The notes below the pieces were generated by a model. The model was given only the letters and a program-made list of their open reading frames with translations, ran no database searches and was not told the DNA's origin. From Stappia indica (lineage in GTDB: Bacteria; Pseudomonadota; Alphaproteobacteria; Rhizobiales; Stappiaceae), in assembly GCF_009789575.1 (NCBI RefSeq), contig NZ_CP046908.1:3625001-3689000 (forward strand): DNA of 64,000 nt, written 5' to 3'. This document shows positions 8,724 through 16,077 of this stretch, one piece after another; position 1 is the stretch's first letter, and every line of letters begins with the position of its first letter. The translations under genes and the position numbers were made by a program.

Positions 8724-9830
8724 ATGAGGAGACTGGCGCGGCGATACGGTTCGGGGCAAGAGGCAATCGGCGGGGGGCAGCGCCTGTCCCGCGTCTTTTC
8801 GCGCGCCCTGGCTGTCCTGCTGCTGGCCGAATTGATGCTCGGCGTATCCGGCGGGCGGCTACTGGCCCAGGGGGACATGCTGCAGCAGCCGGACGATCCC
8901 GCCTTCCTGCCCTGGCAGGAGGAGGTCGGTCCTGTCGACGACGATGCCGGACAGTCCGGGCCCGAAACGCCCTTCGATCCCGAGCGCCTCGCCCTGATGG
9001 CGGAGCTTCGCGTCGGCATCGTCATGGACCCGGCGGCCGGCGACTTCGGCCGCGCGGCCCCGTTCCGCGAACTGCTGGAGGAGGGTCTGCGCATTCCGGT
9101 CCTGCTGATCGCCTATCGCGACCTGTCGCAGCTGCAGCGGGCGCTGGTCGGGGGCGAAGTCCACTACGCGCCGCTGTCGGCCTCCGCCTATGCGGCGGCG
9201 CAAGGCGAGTGCAGCTGCCTGGAGCCGCTGGTCGCCCCGCGCCCGCCGGACGGCGAGGCGGGGTGGCATGCCATCGCGCTGGCTCGGGCCGGCGAGGCGA
9301 TCGAAGCGCCTGCGGATATGGCCGGACGGCGCATCGCCACCGGCCCGCGCGATGCGGTCGGAAGCCGCCTCGTCCAGCTTGCCGGGATTGCGGACGCAGG
9401 CATGGATCTGGAGCAGAAGGCCGCCTCGCTCATTGCCCATGACGATCCGCTGGCGGCCGCACTTGCGCTCGTCCGGGGCGATGCCGACGTCGCCTTCGCC
9501 TGGTCGTCGCTGCAGGGAGAGGCCGCGGCCGGCTACTCGCGCGGCACCTTGCGGGATCTGGCGGAGAGGGGGGCCGAGATTGCCGGGCTGAAGGTCGTCT
9601 GGGCGTCCGGGGCCATTGCCGGTGCCCCGCATGTGGTCCGGCAGGACGTGCCGCGGGAGATCCGCAACCTGCTCTTGGAGGTCATGACCGGGCAAGGTGC
9701 GGCGGAGGCGGTCTCGGATGACGGCTTCGTTGCCGTGGGCGCGCAGGATTATGCGCCCGTGCTGGCCGCATTTCCGCCGGAGGCGGGCGTGTCGCGCGGC
9801 CGTCTCCGGCCGCTCGGCGGCGGCGACTAG
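8724..9830 (+). CDS. PhnD-like periplasmic binding protein
   Basis: 368 aa. A hydrophobic signal (LAVLLLAELMLGV, near residues 23-35) ends in LLAQ, suggesting export. The mature part has the two-lobed PhnD/SsuA/phosphate-phosphonate binding style: LRVGIVMDPAAGDF at the start of lobe 1, PADMAGRRIATGP, and a late helical region with a V-R-x-D-V-P-x-E-I-R pattern. No ABC permease or ATPase is nearby, so it is an orphan. The ATG at 8724 begins a credible signal peptide; the same frame is open far upstream but overlaps two other genes. It converges on the TadE-like gene with 7 bases between. Confidence 0.75.
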   Translation: MRRLARRYGSGQEAIGGGQRLSRVFSRALAVLLLAELMLGVSGGRLLAQGDMLQQPDDPAFLPWQEEVGPVDDDAGQSGPETPFDPERLALMAELRVGIVMDPAAGDFGRAAPFRELLEEGLRIPVLLIAYRDLSQLQRALVGGEVHYAPLSASAYAAAQGECSCLEPLVAPRPPDGEAGWHAIALARAGEAIEAPADMAGRRIATGPRDAVGSRLVQLAGIADAGMDLEQKAASLIAHDDPLAAALALVRGDADVAFAWSSLQGEAAAGYSRGTLRDLAERGAEIAGLKVVWASGAIAGAPHVVRQDVPREIRNLLLEVMTGQGAAEAVSDDGFVAVGAQDYAPVLAAFPPEAGVSRGRLRPLGGGD

Positions 9831-9837
9831 CGGGGGA

Positions 9838-10452
9838 TCAGTTGCAGCACTCGACGCTCGTGCTGACGCGCGGGCGCATGTAGTAGGTGTCGCTGAGCGT
9901 GATCGTGGCGCTGTTGAACACATCCTTCAGCACCGCCGCGAAGGTGGGCCGATGCTCGTATTCGGCACGGGCGACGATCAGATAGGTGTCCTTCTGCCGG
10001 GTCAATTCTTCCGGAAGATCGATCGGAGGGGCGGAGTTGGCGCCCCACTGGGCGGTGTTCATCGCCCGGCTCCACACGACGCGCGGCTGGTTCACTTCCT
10101 TCATCCACACGCTGGCGACGACCACTTTCAGAGGGGCTTCCGGATACGGGTCGAGCACGGCGCGTGACAGCTTCAGCAGGTCGTTGACCTCGGAGGACTT
10201 GAGCTTGTCGGCCTGAGCCACCAGGTCGGCGATGGAACTGGCGGCCTGGCTGACCTTGCGGTCGAGGGTGAGTGCCGAGTTCAATTCGGTCACGCCGAGG
10301 AACAGAGCCAGCATGAAGGGCAGAACCAGCGCGAACTCGACCGCTGCGACGCCGCGCCGGTCCCGCATCAGGCCGCTTGCGATCCGCGCTGCGGCCTTCC
10401 GGACGATGCGCTGCGGTTCCTGTTGCCGCTCTTGCCGCTTGGGGCTGCTCAT
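9838..10452 (-). CDS. TadE-like pseudopilin (second of pair)
   Basis: 204 aa pilus assembly protein. After a basic leader, DRRGVAAVEFALVLPFMLAL carries the TadE/pseudopilin pattern: Gly at the cleavage site, Glu at +5 and a hydrophobic helix. The remainder is a periplasmic domain ending in a double Cys (ECCN). It is the last gene of a minus-strand trio, starting 2 bases after the stop of the other TadE-like gene, and divergent from flp-cpa. It presumably caps or primes Flp pili; it could also be called TadG-like, although it is too short for the VWA-type TadG. Confidence 0.85.
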   Translation of the reverse strand: MSSPKRQERQQEPQRIVRKAAARIASGLMRDRRGVAAVEFALVLPFMLALFLGVTELNSALTLDRKVSQAASSIADLVAQADKLKSSEVNDLLKLSRAVLDPYPEAPLKVVVASVWMKEVNQPRVVWSRAMNTAQWGANSAPPIDLPEELTRQKDTYLIVARAEYEHRPTFAAVLKDVFNSATITLSDTYYMRPRVSTSVECCN

Positions 10453-10454
10453 GG

Positions 10455-11027
10455 TCACTTGCTCGCCTGCTGCGTGGTCCAGGGGAAGGGCTCGTTGCGG
10501 AACACCGCGGTGGCGACCAGCAGGCGGTCGCCGGAACTCAGATCGCCATAGGCGGTCTTCATCATCGACGACAGCATCGGCCAGCGATAAAGGGCCCGCA
10601 CCACGATGATCTGGCCGGCCTCGCCATGGTTGTAGCCGGTGTCGGCGACCAGTTCGCCGTCCTGGATGAGCGGCTTGGGCGTGAAGGAGGAGAAGTCGTC
10701 GATCCGCTCGACGTCGAGGGTCAGCCGGTCCGAACTGATGGGGAAGCCGGCAAGACGCTCCAGCATCGCCTCCTTGAACTTGTCGGCATCGAAGCCCTGG
10801 GCATGGGCCTGGCCGGTGCGGATCATCCGCGCCGCGTCCATGGTTGCGTTGCTGAGCACCTGGTTGGCGAAGAAAGCCAGACCGATCTCGATCACCCCGA
10901 GCAGAAGCATGAAGAACGGGATCGCCACGAAGGCGAATTCGATCGCCGTCGTGCCTTCGCGGTCCCGCACCACTGCGCGCAGCGGGCGCAGGCGAGCGAA
11001 GCGAGGGAGGAGGCGATCTCTCAGCAT
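10455..11027 (-). CDS. tadE: TadE-like pseudopilin (first of pair)
   Basis: 190 aa. DREGTTAIEFAFVAIPFFML shows the pseudopilin processing region (Gly, then Glu at +5) followed by one transmembrane helix and a periplasmic domain. Pseudopilins of this kind are cleaved by the CpaA/TadV peptidase, encoded at 12349, and act in Tad pilus biogenesis. It lies 49 bases after the CpaC-N-like gene and 2 bases before a second pseudopilin gene, so the three form one operon. The assignment of tadE versus tadF between the pair is not certain. Confidence 0.87.
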   Translation of the reverse strand: MLRDRLLPRFARLRPLRAVVRDREGTTAIEFAFVAIPFFMLLLGVIEIGLAFFANQVLSNATMDAARMIRTGQAHAQGFDADKFKEAMLERLAGFPISSDRLTLDVERIDDFSSFTPKPLIQDGELVADTGYNHGEAGQIIVVRALYRWPMLSSMMKTAYGDLSSGDRLLVATAVFRNEPFPWTTQQASK

Positions 11028-11076
11028 CTGGCAAATACTCGTTGTCGGGAGGCAGTTACGGCCGGTTCATCGTGGG

Positions 11077-11556
11077 TCAGTTGGAAACGCCCGCGGCCTT
11101 TTCGGACATGTCGTTGCGCTGGTTGGACTGCTTGCTCAGCAGTTCGTAGCCGGCATCGCCGTCGCCCACGCGCATCACCGGCTCGCAATTGGGTGCGCAG
11201 GAATAGCTGTAGCGCTCTCCCTTGCGCTGCACCGTGACCGTGTCGCCGGCGGCGGAGGAAACCGTGATCACCTCGTCGATGATCGGCTCGCCGTTGCGGT
11301 CGAGGATCACGAGGTTGGTCGTGCCGTAGAGCTTGCCGGTCACCACCACCGTCTGGCGGTCGTACATGGTGACGTCGGCGATCGCCGGGTTGCCGACGAT
11401 GACGGTGTCGGCGGGCGCGTCGATGCGGAAGACCTTGGCCCGGTCGGTCATCACGTGGACGCCGCTCTCCTGGGCATGTGCGCCCGCCACGGCAAAGGCG
11501 GCCAGCAGGGCCGCAGCCGTGATCGACGCAAAAAAAGCCTCGCGAAAATGCGACAT
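11077..11556 (-). CDS. Pilus assembly protein with CpaC/RhcC N-terminal domain
   Basis: 159 aa. A signal peptide (hydrophobic run, then GAHAQES) is followed by one domain matching the N-terminal region of CpaC-type secretins: VFRIDAPADTVIVGNPAIADV, then VVVTGKLYGTTNLVILDRNG. There is no secretin barrel, so it is a stand-alone periplasmic ring domain. Two cysteines (SCAPNC) may form a disulfide. GAGGAG precedes the ATG at 11556. It heads the divergent operon with the two TadE-like genes. A role as a periplasmic accessory of the CpaC secretin is inferred. Confidence 0.85.
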   Translation of the reverse strand: MSHFREAFFASITAAALLAAFAVAGAHAQESGVHVMTDRAKVFRIDAPADTVIVGNPAIADVTMYDRQTVVVTGKLYGTTNLVILDRNGEPIIDEVITVSSAAGDTVTVQRKGERYSYSCAPNCEPVMRVGDGDAGYELLSKQSNQRNDMSEKAAGVSN

Positions 11557-11951
11557 GGGCAAGCTCCTCAGCGAAAATTCCTACGTGAGAATGAAGGATA
11601 TTGGTGAAGGAAGGGCTAACGCCCAGTCCGGTCCGAAGCGTTCTGCGAGCATCGTTAATGTCCGGCGCTTTCGCCCGCCCGCCCTGCAGGGGGCGGTGAC
11701 TTCGGCAGGCTGCCGTCCTTTGCGGCAGGGTGGCGGGGGAGATGGCAGGACGTGTTTGGTTAAAATGCAGGAGAATGTATTTTTGAAGAATTAACTATAA
11801 GGTTGCTCGGTGCGAACTTGTCCGGCGGCGGCGATGAATTTAACCTTGTGGCAAGGTGTGGTTCCTATAGTGGCAACATCTTCGAGCGACCGAAATAACA
11901 ACAAGGTCGACGAGGTGGTGCAGACAAACAAGTGAAGTGTAGGAGCCAACC
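11557..11951. other. Divergent intergenic region upstream of flp
   Basis: This 395-base stretch separates the TadE operon (minus) from the flp pilin gene (plus). Its right half is clearly AT-richer than the neighbourhood, as expected for promoters. A TATAGT hexamer at 11866-11871 is a reasonable -10 for flp, with only a poor -35 (ACCTTG, 17-base spacing). TTAA half-sites occur (e.g. 11791) but no second half at the 7-base spacing. I see no open reading frame worth calling. Confidence 0.6.
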
Positions 11952-12131
11952 ATGCAGAAGTTTCTCGCTCGTTTCGCCAAGGATGAGTCCGGTGCGACCG
12001 CCATCGAATACGGCCTGATCGCCGGCCTGATCGGCGTCGCCATCATCACCGCGGTCGGCCTGGCCGGCGACTCGATCACCGCGATGTTCACCCGCGTGTC
12101 GACCGAGCTGAACGCCGCCGCCACGCAGTAA
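11952..12131 (+). CDS. Flp family type IVb pilin
   Basis: 59-aa prepilin. A short basic leader (MQKFLARFAKDESG) is followed by the Flp motif: cleavage after Gly14, Glu at +5 of the mature protein (ATAIEYGLIAGLIG) and a Tyr right after it, then a hydrophobic helix and a short tail. It is the major subunit of the Tad/Cpa pilus (PilA in Caulobacter). GTAGGAG precedes the ATG. It stands alone upstream of cpaA with two hairpins behind it, which fits a highly expressed monocistronic pilin mRNA with some read-through. Confidence 0.95.
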   Translation: MQKFLARFAKDESGATAIEYGLIAGLIGVAIITAVGLAGDSITAMFTRVSTELNAAATQ

Positions 12132-12155
12132 GCACGGCAAGGCACGGCACCTCGG

Positions 12156-12178
12156 GTCCCGGCAGGTGTTGCCGGGAC
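12156..12178 (+). terminator. Hairpin after flp
   Basis: A perfect 9-bp stem (GTCCCGGCA / TGCCGGGAC) with a 5-base loop starts 25 bases after the flp stop. No U-tract follows, so it is more likely an mRNA-stabilising or attenuating stem than a terminator on its own. Confidence 0.6.
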
Positions 12179-12198
12179 ACGGAGGAATGCCATCGATG

Positions 12199-12222
12199 CG
12201 GGCGGCCTTGGCCGCCCGTTTT
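12199..12222 (+). terminator. Rho-independent terminator after flp
   Basis: A 9-bp GC-rich stem (CGGGCGGCC / GGCCGCCCG) with a very tight TT centre (probably a 4-base loop after fraying) is followed directly by TTTT. It would end most flp transcripts before cpaA. Confidence 0.8.
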
Positions 12223-12348
12223 CGTTCCCGGTCCTGGAACCGCGCTTTTTGAAAGAGGGGGCCGGGCGCCGGCGCGTCAACCGGCGCTTAAGCGTTGCGG
12301 CGACATGATGCGAAAGCCGAAAGACCCGGCAATCGAGGGAGCGGTGGA

Positions 12349-12855
12349 ATGTTCGAAGCTGCGATCATGGTCGTGTTTCCCTGCCTGGTGGCCTTTGCCG
12401 CGGCGTCCGACCTGTTCACGATGAAGATCCCCAACAGCGTCTCGCTGATGCTGATTGCCGGGTTCGCGATTATCGCGCCCTTCGCCGGCATCGGCCTTGC
12501 GGATATCGGCTGGCACCTGCTTGCCGCCGGTCTGGCGCTTGCCGCCTGCCTCGTCTTCTTCGGCTTCGGCTGGATGGGCGGGGGCGATGCCAAGCTCATC
12601 ACCGCTCTGGCGCTGTGGTTCGGCATGTCGCAGGATTTCCTGCAGTTCCTCGCCCTTGCCGGCATCTATGGAGCGGCTCTGACGCTGCTTATCGTCGGCT
12701 TCCGCCGGATCGTGCTGCTGCCCGGTATCGCCGGGCGCACCGAGTGGCTTTTGCGCCTGCACGATACCAACCGCGGCATTCCCTATGGCGTGACGCTGGC
12801 CATCGCCGCACTTCACGTCTATCCGCATTCCGCCTGGTTCAGCCTGCTGGTGTGA
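12349..12855 (+). CDS. cpaA: Prepilin peptidase CpaA/TadV
   Basis: 168 aa A24-family aspartic peptidase, an inner membrane protein with about five transmembrane segments, that cleaves Flp and the TadE-like pseudopilins. The two catalytic aspartates are visible in ASDLFTMKIPN and GGGDAKLI. It lacks the N-methyltransferase domain of PilD, as is normal for CpaA. The ATG at 12349 follows a weak GGTGG; an upstream in-frame start (12295) would add 18 non-hydrophobic residues before the first helix. Confidence 0.93.
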   Translation: MFEAAIMVVFPCLVAFAAASDLFTMKIPNSVSLMLIAGFAIIAPFAGIGLADIGWHLLAAGLALAACLVFFGFGWMGGGDAKLITALALWFGMSQDFLQFLALAGIYGAALTLLIVGFRRIVLLPGIAGRTEWLLRLHDTNRGIPYGVTLAIAALHVYPHSAWFSLLV

Positions 12856-12880
12856 CGGGCGCGCCGAGCCGTTTCAAATA

Positions 12881-12896
12881 TTAACGATTCCTGAAC
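12881..12896 (+). promoter_or_regulatory. CtrA-like box 1 upstream of cpaB
   Basis: TTAACGATTCCTGAAC fits TTAA-N7-TTAAC with one mismatch in the second half. It is the first of three such sites in the AT-rich 205-base gap between cpaA and cpaB. CtrA control of pilus genes is established in Caulobacter; the assignment here is inferred from pattern alone. Confidence 0.5.
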
Positions 12897-12929
12897 GCAG
12901 CAAATCGGCCGATTTCATTTTGCAAAACA

Positions 12930-12945
12930 TTAAGCATACGTTCAG
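12930..12945 (+). promoter_or_regulatory. CtrA-like box 2 upstream of cpaB
   Basis: TTAAGCATACGTTCAG matches TTAA-N7-TTAA with one mismatch in the second half-site. It begins 49 bases after box 1 and 35 bases before box 3. Confidence 0.5.
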
Positions 12946-12964
12946 CAACATTGATCACGTCTGA

Positions 12965-12980
12965 TTAACCATGTCTTGAC
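12965..12980 (+). promoter_or_regulatory. CtrA-like box 3 upstream of cpaB
   Basis: TTAACCATGTCTTGAC matches TTAA-N7-TTAAC with one mismatch in the second half-site. It is the nearest of the three to cpaB and its second half (TTGACC) could also serve as a -35 element. Confidence 0.5.
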
Positions 12981-13060
12981 CATTTGCCCGCCACAGTAGT
13001 CGCACGATGACCGAAGGCGCATCCGCGTCCGGTCCGCTACGATCCATGCGGGTATTGGCA

Positions 13061-13837
13061 ATGAAGATCGCACGTTTCGCCATTCTGGGCATTTCACTCG
13101 CCGCCGGCGTACTGGTGGCGCGGATGGTGATGAGCACCAATCCCGAGCCGCCGGCCGCTCCGACGGTGGTGACCGAGACGGTGGAGAAGGACGAGGTCCT
13201 CACCGTGGCCAAGGACATTGCCCTTGGCGAGCAGCTCTCGGCGGGCGACCTGTCCTGGACGAGCTGGCCTCGCGACCTGGCGCCAGCAACGGCGGTCCTG
13301 CGCTCCCAGCGGCCCGATGCCATCACCGAGATCGCCGGCCGTATCGCCAAGGCGCCCGTCTATCAGGGCGAACCGGTGCGCGAAGAGCGCCTGATCAGCA
13401 GCGATCGCGGCTTCATGTCGACCATCCTGCCCAAGGGCAAGCGGGCCATCGCCGTCTCGGTCGAGGCGCTCACCGCTGCCGGCGGCTTCATCCTGCCCGG
13501 CGACAAGGTCGACGTGATCCTGACGCGCCAGTCGTCAGGCCGGTCCGGCAATTCCTTCACCAGCGAGACGATCCTGCAGAACGTGCGGGTGCTGGCCATC
13601 GACACCACCACGGCCGGCGAGCGGGACGAGAAGGCGCTGCCGCCTGGACAGACCGCCACGCTCGAGCTCGAGCCGGCCGAGGCCGAGGTCGTCGCGCAGG
13701 CCTCGCAGCTCGGCACGATCGCCCTTGTCCTGCGTTCGGCCCAGGATTCTGCGGACGACGCCGATCCCGGCCTCGTCGGCGGCGGTGTGAATTTTGTGAA
13801 GTTCGGCGTTGCCAGCCAGGCCCGGACCCAGCGGTAA
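13061..13837 (+). CDS. cpaB: Flp pilus assembly protein CpaB/RcpC
   Basis: 258 aa. An N-terminal membrane helix (FAILGISLAAGVLVA) is followed by a SAF domain (around residues 45-105; VLTVAKDIALGEQLSAGDL) and a periplasmic domain with GFILPGDKVDVILTR, typical of CpaB/RcpC, which works with the CpaC secretin. The ATG at 13061 puts the basic MKIAR right before the helix as in homologues, but its Shine-Dalgarno is poor; 13007 and 13046 are alternative in-frame ATGs. It opens the cpaB-tadC run on the plus strand. Confidence 0.92.
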   Translation: MKIARFAILGISLAAGVLVARMVMSTNPEPPAAPTVVTETVEKDEVLTVAKDIALGEQLSAGDLSWTSWPRDLAPATAVLRSQRPDAITEIAGRIAKAPVYQGEPVREERLISSDRGFMSTILPKGKRAIAVSVEALTAAGGFILPGDKVDVILTRQSSGRSGNSFTSETILQNVRVLAIDTTTAGERDEKALPPGQTATLELEPAEAEVVAQASQLGTIALVLRSAQDSADDADPGLVGGGVNFVKFGVASQARTQR

Positions 13838-13876
13838 GCGGGAGCGGGCGCGGTGATGACGGCAAGGAGTACTCGG

Positions 13877-15286
13877 ATGTTGGCTCAACGTTTCTTCCGG
13901 ATCGGCACGGCGATCTGCCTTGTCCTGACCGGCCTGGCCGGGATGGATGCAGCCCGTGCCGACGGCTATCCAAAGGCGGTCACCATCCAGGCCGGCGAAC
14001 GGGTGGCCGGACGGCTGCTCAAGGTCGGGCTCGGCCGCTCCGTGGTGATCAACCTCGGCGAGGAAGTGAGCGACGTCATCGTCTCCAACCCGGAGGTGGC
14101 CGACGCCGTGGTGCGCTCCTCGCGCCGGGTCTTCATTCTCGGCAACAAGGCCGGCCAGGCGAGCCTCTTCCTGTTCGGCCGCGCCGGCAACCAGATCGCC
14201 AGCTTCGATCTGGCCGTCGAGAACGACACGACCGATCTCAACATGATGATCCGCCGCGCCCTTCCGGGCGCCGACATCACGGCCGAGTCGGTCAACGGCA
14301 ATATCGTCCTGAGCGGCACCGCCTCCAGCACCGTCGAAGCCCAGCAGGCCGCCGACCTTGCGGCGCGTTTCTCGAAGGTCGAGGGCAACGCCCTGCCGGT
14401 CCTCAACATGGTCTCGGTGAGCGGCAAGGATCAGGTCCATCTGAAGGTGACTGTGGCCGAGGTCGAGCGCTCGATCATCAAGCAGCTCGGCGTCAACCTG
14501 TCCGGCACAATCGGCATCGGCAATTACAGCGCCAGCTTCAACAGCTCCCCCGGCTATTCGGTCAACTCGAACATCATCGGCCGCCCGAGTGTCGGCGGCG
14601 GGTTCCTTGATGGCGGCACCAAGCTCAACGCGGACCTGCAGGCGCTGCAGCGCGACGGCGTGATCCGCACCCTGGCCGAGCCGACGCTGACCGCGATTTC
14701 CGGCGAGAATGCCAGCTTCCTGGCCGGCGGCGAGTTCCCGATCCCGATCGCCGAGGACAACAACAAGCTCACGGTCCAGTTCAAGAAATTCGGCGTCGGT
14801 CTCGACTTCACGCCGGTGGTCCTGAGCGGGGGGCGCATTTCCCTGCGCATCAAGACCGAGGTCAGCGAGATCACCCAGGAGGGCGCCGTCTCGATCGGCT
14901 CTCTGGTCATTCCCGCGCTCAAGGTGCGCCGGGCCGAGTCCACCGTCGAGCTGCCCTCCGGCGGCACGCTGGTCATGGCCGGCCTGCTGAAGGAATCCTA
15001 CAAGCAGGACCTCAACGGCGTTCCCGGCCTGATGCAGGTGCCGATCCTCGGCGCCCTGTTCAAGAGCCGCGACTTCCTGCGCCAGGAGACCGAACTCGCC
15101 GTCTTCGTGACGCCCTACACCGTCAGGCCGACGGCCCGCTCGGAGCTTGTCGAGCCGACCCGCAACCTGGCGCCGGCGACCGATGGCGAAACGATTTTCC
15201 TGAACCGTCTCAACCGCATGTACCGGGTATCCGGCGATCCTGGACAGGGCGCCTACCACGGTCAGGTCGGCTATATCTACGAGTGA
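13877..15286 (+). CDS. cpaC: Outer-membrane secretin CpaC/RcpA
   Basis: 469 aa. Signal peptide (ICLVLTGLAGMDAARADG), then the pilus-formation N-terminal domain (VVINLGEEVSDVIVSNPEVAD), a BON-like domain (ESVNGNIVLSGTASS) and the secretin barrel ending in LPSGGTLVMAGLLKES and PILGALFKSRDF. It forms the outer-membrane channel of the Tad system. AAGGAG lies about 10 bases before the ATG at 13877, which is preferred over 13853. The stop is 11 bases from the cpaD start. Confidence 0.95.
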   Translation: MLAQRFFRIGTAICLVLTGLAGMDAARADGYPKAVTIQAGERVAGRLLKVGLGRSVVINLGEEVSDVIVSNPEVADAVVRSSRRVFILGNKAGQASLFLFGRAGNQIASFDLAVENDTTDLNMMIRRALPGADITAESVNGNIVLSGTASSTVEAQQAADLAARFSKVEGNALPVLNMVSVSGKDQVHLKVTVAEVERSIIKQLGVNLSGTIGIGNYSASFNSSPGYSVNSNIIGRPSVGGGFLDGGTKLNADLQALQRDGVIRTLAEPTLTAISGENASFLAGGEFPIPIAEDNNKLTVQFKKFGVGLDFTPVVLSGGRISLRIKTEVSEITQEGAVSIGSLVIPALKVRRAESTVELPSGGTLVMAGLLKESYKQDLNGVPGLMQVPILGALFKSRDFLRQETELAVFVTPYTVRPTARSELVEPTRNLAPATDGETIFLNRLNRMYRVSGDPGQGAYHGQVGYIYE

Positions 15287-15297
15287 GGACCGGTCCC

Positions 15298-16059
15298 ATG
15301 CAGTCTGCATCCGCAAAGCGCCTCGTCGCTTCCGCAACCCGGGTCCGCGCGCTCACGCCGACCCTTGCCGTCCTCGCCGCGCTGCTGGCGGCCGGCTGCC
15401 AGACCCAGCAGCCCACGGTCGAGGCGCTGGCCACCAACGATTACCGCCTGCGCCATCCGATCGTGGTGAGCGAAGGGGTGAAGACGCTCGACCTGCCGGT
15501 CGGCAGCGACATGCGCCGCCTGTCGCCGCAGCTCTCTGCCGTCATCTCCAGCTTTGCCGCCGAGGCCCGCTCGCGCGGCGGCGGCGCGATGGAGATCATC
15601 GTGCCGTCGGGCGCCTATAACGAGGCCGCCGTTCACGCGGTGCTGCCTCAGATCCGCAAGGCGCTGGTGCAGGGCGGCGTCTCGCCCAAGCGTCTCGCCA
15701 CCCGCGGCTACCCGGTCCAGGATCCCGGCATTTCTGCGCCGGTGCGCCTGGCCTATTCGGGGCTGCAGGCCAAGGCCGGTCCCTGCGGCCAGTGGCCCGA
15801 CAACATCACGGGCGGCGGCGACGGGATGCGCCACAACCCGCATCTCAACAACACGCAGTACTACAATTTCGGCTGCGCCGCGCAGTCCAACCTTGCCGCC
15901 ATGGTCGACAATCCGACGGACCTGCTCTACCCGCGCGCCTCGACGCCGGCCGATCAGCTCCGTCGCGCCACGGTCTACGGCAAGTATCGCGCCGGCGAGC
16001 AGACGGCGACCGACTACAAGGAAGGCGACGGTTCGCGCGTTTCCGACGCAACGAACTGA
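15298..16059 (+). CDS. cpaD: Pilus assembly lipoprotein CpaD
   Basis: 253 aa with a lipoprotein signal (LAALLAAGCQTQ, lipobox Cys near residue 33). CpaD/RcpB-type proteins sit in the outer membrane or periplasm and help secretin assembly. The C-terminal half contains CGQWPDNITG and NPHLNNTQYYNFGCAAQSNLA, both characteristic of the CpaD family. AGTGAGGA before the ATG at 15298 overlaps the cpaC stop codon, so translation is probably coupled. Confidence 0.93.
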   Translation: MQSASAKRLVASATRVRALTPTLAVLAALLAAGCQTQQPTVEALATNDYRLRHPIVVSEGVKTLDLPVGSDMRRLSPQLSAVISSFAAEARSRGGGAMEIIVPSGAYNEAAVHAVLPQIRKALVQGGVSPKRLATRGYPVQDPGISAPVRLAYSGLQAKAGPCGQWPDNITGGGDGMRHNPHLNNTQYYNFGCAAQSNLAAMVDNPTDLLYPRASTPADQLRRATVYGKYRAGEQTATDYKEGDGSRVSDATN

Positions 16060-16077
16060 TCCGGAGGAGCTGGACGG

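Noticed and set aside
11791-11806. Possible CtrA site before flp (TTAACTATAAGGTTGC)
   Set aside because: Only the first half matches; the second half (GTTG) has three mismatches.
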